DNA of 9,297 nt from an uncultured Candidatus Saccharibacteria bacterium (GTDB lineage: Bacteria; Patescibacteriota; Saccharimonadia; Saccharimonadales; Saccharimonadaceae): NCBI GenBank assembly GCA_938036845.1, contig CALHWA010000130.1, positions 1-9,297 of the forward strand, read 5' to 3'. This document shows positions 1 to 5,696 of the stretch, piece by piece (the stretch's first letter is position 1; each line of letters opens with the position of its first letter). Position numbers and translations under genes: made by a program. A model generated the notes under the pieces. That model saw nothing but the letters and a program-made list of their open reading frames with translations. It made no database searches and was not told the DNA's origin.

Positions 1-1164
1 ATCTACACCCCTAACTTTATCATTTATATCAACTACTTTATTGATGCTGACTATATCTTTTTCTACATCCCTTATGACAGAACCAGCCTCAGAGTATTTG
101 TTATTCACATATTGAGATTCTGTCTTTTTCAGGCACTTAGCTCGCTTATTTTTATTTTTATCCTGATGATATAGCATAAATTTATTGACAAAATCGCTAG
201 GATTTGGATCACTATACGTCATTATGTTAGATAATTTATTTTCAATTAATGTTAACAAATCGCTATCTATCTCTACTTTATTTTTATATTCATTTAGAGT
301 GCTCTCATACACATCACTACTTTCTTTGCCTCGATGTACAACAACCTTCTTACCAGAATTACTATAGAAAGGAAAGATGTAATCGTCTATCAGAACAGTT
401 TTGCCCGATCCTTTTTCTCCAAAGATAATATTTAGATCGTCGTAAAGTATTAGCTCACCATTGTTATTTGTTTTTATAGAGTTACTTTCGGAGCCGTCTA
501 ATGCATTTTTAACAAAAATCTTTGGCTCTCTAGCGAGTTCATAGAACTTTGAAAATGAATCTATATCAAATTTTATTTCTAATGCCATAGATGCACTATA
601 CTTAGACCAATCTTGCACATCGCTTCCAACAAGAGAAAGATAATCTTCGTTGCTATTAATTATAGCCATGGATACAAGATTCGCAGGCTCTACTATTACT
701 GAATAGTCTTCCAAGTCTTTGCAAAGCTCATCTTTTTCAGAAATTGTAATACCATTATCTTTATTATAAAAGTGAGGAACGATTATAACATCATCTACTT
801 TAAATCTCTTTACCGAATTTATAAATTGATCATATTCGATACAGTACTTCTCATAATTTCTATTAGAATCATTATAAACTTCTGAAAAAGTATCTTTTAT
901 GCTTGGGTTAGCGATAATTATCACCTGCCTGCGTTTATCGCCGATTTTTACGTCCAATTCAATACCTGGGAACATTATTAAATCATCGCTCTGTCTAGAA
1001 ACTTCGTTGAACTCTTCCAGGTCAAACTTATTATGATTTGTAATAGAGGCAATGCCGACCCCCTCTTTAAGCATTGTCCTAACGTAATCCTCGGGCGAGA
1101 TAACTCTCCCTGGTCCATCACCTTTCTTTAGGTTTTGAGTGTGAGTGTGTAGATCAATTCTCAT
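1..1164 (-). CDS. PHP-domain/ATPase fusion protein, C-terminus beyond the window
   Basis: The reading frame is open from an ATG at 1164 to the window edge (388 codons, no stop), so only the N-terminal part is seen. Residues 1-185 look like a PHP metal-dependent phosphoesterase domain: HTHT at 6-9, TNHN at 42-45, GIE at 67-69, PH at 130-131 and GSD at 180-182. A P-loop NTPase domain follows, with Walker A GEKGSGKT at 249-256, as in SMC/ABC-like ATPases. Walker B and any coiled coil would lie outside the window. PHP-plus-ATPase proteins (some databases label them TrlF-like) occur in defence-type loci, where a nucleic-acid-targeting hydrolase gated by ATP is the usual guess. It starts 60 bp after the RhuM stop, on the same strand, without a strong Shine-Dalgarno site, so it is probably co-transcribed with hsdM and rhuM. 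Base composition is clearly AT-richer than hsdM. The domain call is strong; the substrate is unknown. Confidence 0.85.
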   Translation of the reverse strand, partial: MRIDLHTHTQNLKKGDGPGRVISPEDYVRTMLKEGVGIASITNHNKFDLEEFNEVSRQSDDLIMFPGIELDVKIGDKRRQVIIIANPSIKDTFSEVYNDSNRNYEKYCIEYDQFINSVKRFKVDDVIIVPHFYNKDNGITISEKDELCKDLEDYSVIVEPANLVSMAIINSNEDYLSLVGSDVQDWSKYSASMALEIKFDIDSFSKFYELAREPKIFVKNALDGSESNSIKTNNNGELILYDDLNIIFGEKGSGKTVLIDDYIFPFYSNSGKKVVVHRGKESSDVYESTLNEYKNKVEIDSDLLTLIENKLSNIMTYSDPNPSDFVNKFMLYHQDKNKNKRAKCLKKTESQYVNNKYSEAGSVIRDVEKDIVSINKVVDINDKVRGVD

Positions 1165-1224
1165 ATGTTATCGTCTCAGTGCTTTCTTTTCTTCAGCATT
1201 AGCTTTAGGTTGCTACTCATGCTA

Positions 1225-1836
1225 CTATTCACCAACTTCAGCCCTTGCGGGCAATCCTCTTTCACGCCACTCAAATCTTTGCCCTATGGCAAAAAACTTC
1301 TGCGATTGGTCAGACTTTGGGTCATAATCTTCTGCAGTAGCATATAAATCCAGCACTTGCCGATAAAGAACCTTTTCACTACTGCGAATATCACGGATCC
1401 CATCAAGTAGCTCTTTCCAATGGTTACCACCGCCAAGATTTTTAAGACGCTCACAGTCAATAGCAAAACCTTTGGTGATATACTCCCGCAAACGATCAGT
1501 CGCCCAGATGCGAAACTTGGTGGCGATATTCGACTTGATGCGATAGCCGAGCGAGATTATCATGTCGAGATTATGGTATTCTAATTCACGCTCCACCTGA
1601 CGATCACCCTCAGTTCGAACTGTTCGGAATTTCCGAACAATTGCCGCAAGATCAAGTTCACCCTCGTCAAAGATATTTTTTATATGCTCGCTAACGTTAG
1701 CTTTACTCGGCTGACATAATTCAACTAGCTGCGCTTGCGTCAGCCAAACCGTCTCATCTTGGAACCGAACATCAACTTGTGGCTTACCGTTATCATCAAC
1801 ATAAATAACGATATTGCCGTTATCTCGCATCATCAT
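1225..1836 (-). CDS. RhuM-family protein, apparently C-terminally shortened
   Basis: The protein is about 203 residues from the ATG at 1836. The core is recognisably RhuM-like (family named from Salmonella SPI-3): a winged-helix-like segment beginning VWLTQAQLVEL, then SEHIKNIFDEGEL, YHNLDMIISLGYR, FRIWATDRLREYI and LYATAEDYDPKS. RhuM proteins are often found beside type I restriction genes; their biochemical role is not established. Typical members run to roughly 330 residues and continue past the FFA..Q segment into a conserved second half. Here the frame leaves that pattern and stops soon after, with the tail RGLPARAEVGE. Three tandem ATGs lie at 1836, 1833 and 1830. A GAGAGGG ribosome site 3-9 nt upstream fits 1833 or 1830 best by spacing. 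The start lies inside the 3' end of hsdM in another frame, which implies translational coupling. Confidence 0.85.
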   Translation of the reverse strand: MMMRDNGNIVIYVDDNGKPQVDVRFQDETVWLTQAQLVELCQPSKANVSEHIKNIFDEGELDLAAIVRKFRTVRTEGDRQVERELEYHNLDMIISLGYRIKSNIATKFRIWATDRLREYITKGFAIDCERLKNLGGGNHWKELLDGIRDIRSSEKVLYRQVLDLYATAEDYDPKSDQSQKFFAIGQRFEWRERGLPARAEVGE

Positions 1837-3406
1837 TATCCCTCTCGAGGTCCGCAACTATCGCGTCAATTTCCGTCCGTAACTCCGACTGGCGAGCTAC
1901 GATCTTTGCAATTTCAGCATTGAGCTCAGTGATGTCGATCACTTCTTTTGTATCTTCAGCTTCAACATAGGAGCTAACTGATAAGTTGTAGTCATTGGCG
2001 ACGACATCTTCGTAAGTAGCGACCTTCGCAAAGTAGTCGATGTTCTGTCGATCAGTAAAACTATCCAATATTTTCTGCCGATTTTCCTCGCTCAGTTTAT
2101 TTTTATTGCCTTTGCGCACAAACTCAGCACTGGCATCGATAAACAATACGTCATTTGTCACCCGGCTCTTTTTCAAAACAAGGATACAAGTACTAATCGT
2201 CGTACCAAAGAACAAATCTGGTGGCAATTGGATGACAGCATCAACATAATTACTATCTACCAGGTATTTGCGAATTTTTACCTCAGCCCCGCCGCGATAT
2301 AGTGCGCCAGGAAATTCAACAATCGCTGCCGTGCCGCTCTCGCTGAGCCAACTCAACATATGCATCGTGAATGCTAAATCAGCCTTACTGCGTGGTGCCA
2401 AGACTCCAGCCGGGCTGAAGCGCGGATCGTTAATGAGTGTCGGGTTACTGTCGCCGTCCCATTTGATGCTATATGGCGGATTTGAGACAATCGCATCAAA
2501 TGGCTCGTCATCCCAGTGTTTTGGATCTTTCAGCGTATCACCGTGAGCAATATTAAATTTTTCATAATTAATGTCATGCAGGAACATGTTGATGCGGCAA
2601 AGATTGTAGGTCGTAATGTTAATCTCTTGCCCATAAAAGCCTTGTCGGACATTATCTTTGCCCAAGACTTTCGCAAACTTTAGCAGCAGTGAACCGGAGC
2701 CTGCCGCTGGGTCATACACTTTATTTACCGAGGTCTTGCCAACAACAGTAATCTTTGCCAAAAGTTCGCTCACTTCCTGTGGCGTGAAGAACTCGCCCCC
2801 AGATTTGCCAGCATTACCAGCATACATGGTCATCAGGTACTCGTATGCGTCACCGAAGGCATCAATGGTATTATCTTCAAATTTGCCAAGCTCCAATTCG
2901 CCAATAGCGTTCATCAGCTTCACCAATCGCTCATTGCGCCTAGCGACAGTCGGACCAAGCTTATTGCTATTGACGTCCAAGTCGTCAAACAGCCCGCGAA
3001 AATCATCCTCACTATCAAAACCCTTGGCTGATTGCTCAATGTTATGGAATATTTTACTCAGCGTTTCGTTCAAATTTTCGTCATTTTTGGCACGCTTACG
3101 GACATTTTCAAACAGCTCGCTTGGTAAAATATAAAACCCTTTGTCATTTACCGTATCCTTACGGCCAAACTCCGCCTGATCATCACTCAGTTCAGCGTAA
3201 TTAAAATCAGCCAAGCCAGTTTTTCGTTCTTCAGCATTGATATAATTGACTAAATTTTCCGATATAAACCGATAAAATAAGAAACCTAGCACATACGACT
3301 TAAAGTCCCAGCCGTCGACTGATCCGCGCAGGTCATTGGCAATTTTCCAAATAGTATTGTGAAGATTGCTGCGTTCTTGTTCTTTACGATTATCCCCTGT
3401 TGTCAT
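1820..3406 (-). CDS. hsdM: Type I restriction-modification DNA methyltransferase subunit
   Basis: This is the N6-adenine methyltransferase (M) subunit of a type I R-M system. It methylates the recognition sequence with S-adenosylmethionine, together with an HsdS specificity subunit. It is 528 residues long, normal for HsdM. An N-terminal helical HsdM_N-type region covers about 10-150. The SGGEFFTP segment is at 202-209, SAM-binding motif I (DPAAGSGSLL) at 232-241 and catalytic motif IV (NPPY) at 309-312. A charged C-terminal helix (about 490-528) probably contacts HsdS. The frame is open further upstream, but no family similarity begins before this ATG. A perfect TATAAT ends 7 nt before it, so the transcript should start at or next to the ATG. 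The in-frame ATG at 3415 overlaps the -10 box and is unlikely to be transcribed. The stop overlaps rhuM. No hsdS or hsdR is seen, so they must lie elsewhere or be missing. Confidence 0.95.
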   Translation of the reverse strand: MTTGDNRKEQERSNLHNTIWKIANDLRGSVDGWDFKSYVLGFLFYRFISENLVNYINAEERKTGLADFNYAELSDDQAEFGRKDTVNDKGFYILPSELFENVRKRAKNDENLNETLSKIFHNIEQSAKGFDSEDDFRGLFDDLDVNSNKLGPTVARRNERLVKLMNAIGELELGKFEDNTIDAFGDAYEYLMTMYAGNAGKSGGEFFTPQEVSELLAKITVVGKTSVNKVYDPAAGSGSLLLKFAKVLGKDNVRQGFYGQEINITTYNLCRINMFLHDINYEKFNIAHGDTLKDPKHWDDEPFDAIVSNPPYSIKWDGDSNPTLINDPRFSPAGVLAPRSKADLAFTMHMLSWLSESGTAAIVEFPGALYRGGAEVKIRKYLVDSNYVDAVIQLPPDLFFGTTISTCILVLKKSRVTNDVLFIDASAEFVRKGNKNKLSEENRQKILDSFTDRQNIDYFAKVATYEDVVANDYNLSVSSYVEAEDTKEVIDITELNAEIAKIVARQSELRTEIDAIVADLERDNDDAR

Positions 3407-3413
3407 GCCCCTC

Positions 3414-3419
3414 ATTATA
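3414..3419 (-). promoter_or_regulatory. -10 box of hsdM, leaderless configuration
   Basis: Read on the minus strand, a consensus TATAAT is followed by seven bases (GAGGGGC) and then the hsdM ATG at 3406. Normal -10 to start-site spacing puts transcription at about the A of the ATG, giving a leaderless mRNA. I see no convincing -35 element 16-18 bp upstream. The box sits in a 102-bp region shared with the divergent GIY-YIG gene. Confidence 0.6.
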
Positions 3420-3472
3420 CTGCAAGCAAGCCTAATTAACGAGGCTGGTTTGCGGCACTTTACTGCCATTGG

Positions 3473-3502
3473 TTGTTCCCTCACCCCACAGTCTGCTACA
3501 AT
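3473..3502 (+). promoter_or_regulatory. Promoter of the GIY-YIG gene, leaderless configuration
   Basis: TTGTTC at 3473-3478 as a -35 element is separated by 18 bp from TACAAT at 3497-3502. The -10 box ends 6 nt before the ATG at 3509, so transcription would begin at the start codon. No Shine-Dalgarno sequence precedes this ATG, consistent with leaderless translation. Confidence 0.5.
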
Positions 3503-3508
3503 AAAACC

Positions 3509-4138
3509 ATGTCCGAGCCCCGCGGAGTGATTTATGTTATGACCAGTGCCATTGATGGCTTGGTCAAGATTGGTAAGACCAGCACCGACCGCTTTGAGGC
3601 GCGCATGCAGTATCTTGAGTCCAACGGCTATTCTAACATCACTGGGCTGCAGCGTCTGGTCGCCATTGAGGTAGATAATTACCACAAGAAGGAGCAACTC
3701 CTGCACGAAGTCTTTAGCAAGCACCGCATTGGCCGGAGCGAGTTCTTTGCGCTCGATGAGTATCTTATTCAGCGGCTGCTGCTCGCCCTTGATGGTACGC
3801 AAATCTACCCCAAGCCAGCTCAATCCACTAGCAAGGCCGATACGTTCGAAGCCGTTACCACCGCACACCAGCAAGACCAGCGCTTTAGCTTTTACAAAAA
3901 GGGCATCGAAAAGGGCGCGACCATTTGCTTCATCAAAGACCCAGCTATCACCGCCGTTGTAGCCGGCCCGCGCGAAGTCTCCTACGGTGGCAAAACCTGG
4001 CGCCTATCTGCCCTCACCCGCCTGATCTACACCCAGCGCGGCGAAGTCAACAACTCCGGCGCATACCGCGGCGCCGACCACTGGATGTACGGTGGCGTGA
4101 AACTAACGAAGCTGGTGGATAAGATACAGAGCCGATGA
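3509..4138 (+). CDS. GIY-YIG (T5orf172-like) nuclease-family protein with RAMA/DUF4357-like C-terminus
   Basis: The 209-residue protein has two parts. Residues 5-95 match the T5orf172/MUG113 branch of the GIY-YIG endonucleases: GVIYVMTS at 6-13, GLVKIGKT at 17-24, an arginine at 28, then a helical segment ending in EQLLHEVF (63-70) and SEFF (77-80). Residues about 127-200 (beginning FSFYKKGIEKGA, with YGGKTWRLSALT at 159-170 and HWMYGG at 191-196) resemble a RAMA/DUF4357 module. Those modules are found fused to nucleases or methylase-linked proteins and are thought to read DNA modification. The 95-125 linker is low in structure. An upstream in-frame TTG at 3473 overlaps the -35 element, so the ATG at 3509 is preferred. 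The gene diverges from hsdM, which supports a defence-related DNA role. Whether it is catalytically active or acts with the R-M system is inference. Confidence 0.8.
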   Translation: MSEPRGVIYVMTSAIDGLVKIGKTSTDRFEARMQYLESNGYSNITGLQRLVAIEVDNYHKKEQLLHEVFSKHRIGRSEFFALDEYLIQRLLLALDGTQIYPKPAQSTSKADTFEAVTTAHQQDQRFSFYKKGIEKGATICFIKDPAITAVVAGPREVSYGGKTWRLSALTRLIYTQRGEVNNSGAYRGADHWMYGGVKLTKLVDKIQSR

Positions 4139-4264
4139 CGGACTCTCGTTAGTTCAGGTGTCGAGATCTTTGCTAAATCACACTCAATCCCACCCACAGG
4201 GCGCTTAATGAGGTAAGCTCACAATCGAGCTGCCAAGCAAAAGATAATCAAGAAAATCTCTCTA
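4139..4264. other. Intergenic stretch without a gene
   Basis: No credible gene or RNA is seen between the GIY-YIG stop and the TetR promoter. There is a short inverted repeat (AGCTC at 4216-4220 and GAGCT at 4227-4231), too weak to call a terminator, and no T-run follows it. Confidence 0.5.
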
Positions 4265-4294
4265 TTGACATACCCTTTAGTGATTTCATATACT
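4265..4294 (+). promoter_or_regulatory. Strong sigma-70-type promoter of the tetR-reductase operon
   Basis: A consensus -35 TTGACA at 4265-4270 and TATACT at 4289-4294 are separated by 18 bp. Transcription is predicted at about 4300-4302, inside the palindrome described next. This is the best promoter in the window by match to consensus. Confidence 0.8.
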
Positions 4295-4295
4295 A

Positions 4296-4323
4296 TGAAT
4301 GAATATAAAAATTTATTCATTCA
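4296..4323. promoter_or_regulatory. Palindromic operator, probable TetR-protein binding site
   Basis: TGAATGAATA at 4296-4305 is matched by TATTCATTCA at 4314-4323, giving ten perfect base pairs of dyad symmetry around an 8-bp AT-rich centre. It begins 1 bp after the -10 box and spans the expected transcription start, immediately upstream of the TetR-family gene. Size, symmetry and position are typical of a TetR-family autorepression site; binding itself is inferred. Confidence 0.75.
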
Positions 4324-4338
4324 GAGCATTACAACGAA

Positions 4339-4344
4339 GGGGGG
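4339..4344 (+). promoter_or_regulatory. Ribosome binding site fixing the TTG start of the TetR gene
   Basis: GAAGGGGGG ends 8 nt before the TTG at 4353. It is the only good Shine-Dalgarno match in the 5' region, and it lies well downstream of the ATG at 4299, so it decides between the two possible starts. Confidence 0.65.
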
Positions 4345-4352
4345 TGCGAGCA

Positions 4353-4928
4353 TTGGACAAGAAGCAAGCATTAAAAACCGCTGCCTATGATGTCTTCTCA
4401 AAAAAGGGTTATAAAGAGGCCGGGATCTCAGAAATTGCAAAACAAGCTGGCGTAGCAGTTGGTTCTTTTTACAACTACTACGACAGCAAGGAGGCTATCT
4501 TTCTGGATGTGTACGTTGAGGAGAATAGCCGCGTTCGCCAGGCGATGATGGATGACATCGATTGGCAGCAAGATTTGGTCAAACTTGTGAGGCAGATTTT
4601 TGAGCAGTCACGTAGCCTGGTTTCGTCCAATAAAATCCTGGCGGAATGGCATAACCCAGCCATCTCTCGCACGCTGCGCAGCCACTATTCTTCGGGCAAA
4701 GGCAAAGCCGCCAATACCTTTCATCAGTTTTTAGTCGAAACCTTTACTAATCGTATGATGGCAGAAGGACATTCAGAAGAAAAAATTCAGGATATTTTAC
4801 AAGTGTATAATTTGTTTTACTACATGGATATACATATCACGGAAGGCGATTTTCCGGGTATTGGTAGGACACTAGAAGTACTTGCCACTACCTTTGCGAG
4901 AGGTGTTTTACATAATGAAAAGGGGTAA
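4353..4928 (+). CDS. TetR/AcrR-family transcriptional regulator
   Basis: This is a 191-residue predicted repressor. Residues 5-50 form the N-terminal TetR helix-turn-helix, with AAYDVFSKKGY followed by ISEIAKQAGVAVGSFYNYYDSK, the family's most conserved stretch. The remainder is the helical ligand-binding and dimerisation domain, whose ligand cannot be read from sequence. The TTG start at 4353 is chosen because GGGGGG at 4339-4344 gives a Shine-Dalgarno site 8 nt upstream and because it places the HTH at the usual distance from the N-terminus. The ATG at 4299 would add 18 residues but sits at or before the expected transcription start, inside the operator. The reductase gene begins 3 nt after this stop, so the two are co-transcribed and the repressor probably controls its own operon. 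Confidence 0.9.
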   Translation: MDKKQALKTAAYDVFSKKGYKEAGISEIAKQAGVAVGSFYNYYDSKEAIFLDVYVEENSRVRQAMMDDIDWQQDLVKLVRQIFEQSRSLVSSNKILAEWHNPAISRTLRSHYSSGKGKAANTFHQFLVETFTNRMMAEGHSEEKIQDILQVYNLFYYMDIHITEGDFPGIGRTLEVLATTFARGVLHNEKG

Positions 4929-4931
4929 AAA

Positions 4932-5690
4932 ATGGTTATCATCGTTATAGCTATTCTTGTGGTTATAGGCATTATTACTTGGGGCGTCATTGCCTACTTG
5001 GGGCGGAGCCAAACGTTATCGGTCACGTCCATCGAAAACCCTCGCGGCGACCTCCACGTCATTCGCCTGGCAAAACCTACTAATATGACGTGGAAAGCGG
5101 GCTCTTATGCCAAGATCACGCTACCTAGTACGGCATCTGGTGGTGAAAAGAATGATCATAAGGGCGAACAGACAAGTCGTTGGCTGAGTATCGCCTCTAG
5201 TCCTGAGGATAATGAAATTATTATCCTAACCCACAATAGCGGTAGTCCTTATAAAAAAGCTTTGACTAGCCTACCAGCAGGTAGTCAGGTCAAGATGAGT
5301 TGGCTGGAATCTTCTTTGTCAGTTACAGACGGCAACGAGCCGCTGGTTTGCTTCGCCTCTGATGTCGGCATCTCGGCAATGCGACCAATTGTCAGGCAGT
5401 GGGCCGGCAAGCGCCCTATCGTTCTCTACCATTTAGACAAGGGAGTAACGGTTTTCGACAAGGAGCTCTCGGAATTAGCAAATAAAACAGCCAATGTCAC
5501 CTATGAAACCAATGCCAGTCTTTCCCTGAGTCAAGAACGCTTTAAAAAGTCGATAGATACGTACGGCAAGAAAGCTCAGTATCTCTTAGCTGGACAGCCT
5601 GATGATGTAAAAGCGATGAAGAAACTCCTTACAGACAAGGGAATTGATAGCAAGAATGTTCAATCAAGCACTTTTCGTGGGCTGAAGTAG
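4932..5690 (+). CDS. Membrane-anchored FAD/NAD(P)-binding oxidoreductase (ferredoxin-reductase-like)
   Basis: The protein has 252 residues. Residues 2-23 are a single hydrophobic N-terminal segment (IIVIAILVVIGIITWGVIAYL), probably an uncleaved anchor. The rest follows the ferredoxin-NADP reductase fold. A beta-barrel FAD domain (about 28-130) carries RWLSIAS at 83-89, the counterpart of the flavin-binding RxYS motif. An NAD(P)-binding domain follows with SDVGISAMRPIV at 143-154 (counterpart of GGIGITP), GQPDDVKAMKKLL at 221-233 and STFRGL near the C-terminus. There is no iron-sulphur domain and no cysteine cluster, so the electron acceptor must be a separate partner. AGGGG at 4921-4925, within the tetR stop region, is a good ribosome site 6 nt upstream of the ATG. 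Pairing with a TetR regulator suggests inducible redox or detoxification use. The fold call is firm; substrate and acceptor are unknown. Confidence 0.85.
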   Translation: MVIIVIAILVVIGIITWGVIAYLGRSQTLSVTSIENPRGDLHVIRLAKPTNMTWKAGSYAKITLPSTASGGEKNDHKGEQTSRWLSIASSPEDNEIIILTHNSGSPYKKALTSLPAGSQVKMSWLESSLSVTDGNEPLVCFASDVGISAMRPIVRQWAGKRPIVLYHLDKGVTVFDKELSELANKTANVTYETNASLSLSQERFKKSIDTYGKKAQYLLAGQPDDVKAMKKLLTDKGIDSKNVQSSTFRGLK

Positions 5691-5696
5691 TGGCTA

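Noticed and set aside
1176..1220. 14-codon minus-strand frame (begins MSSNLK) between rhuM and the PHP gene
   Set aside because: It has no ribosome site, is very short, and consists mainly of basic residues in an AT-rich gap; there is no support as a gene.
1240..1290. Short inverted repeats in the RhuM tail (TTTGCC/GGCAAA and GCCC/GGGC) as a mobile-element end
   Set aside because: Stems of 4-6 bp with no target duplication or transposase nearby; likely chance within coding sequence.
2658..3134. 158-codon plus-strand open frame inside hsdM
   Set aside because: Antisense shadow of a well-supported methyltransferase gene; Ser/Pro-rich composition typical of reverse-complement frames.
3407..3874. 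Long N-terminal extension of hsdM (open frame continuing to 3874)
   Set aside because: The extension is antisense to the GIY-YIG gene, shows no HsdM similarity, and lies upstream of the hsdM -10 box.
4216..4231. Inverted repeat AGCTC/GAGCT as a terminator for the GIY-YIG gene
   Set aside because: Only 5 bp of stem, 6-nt loop and no T-run.
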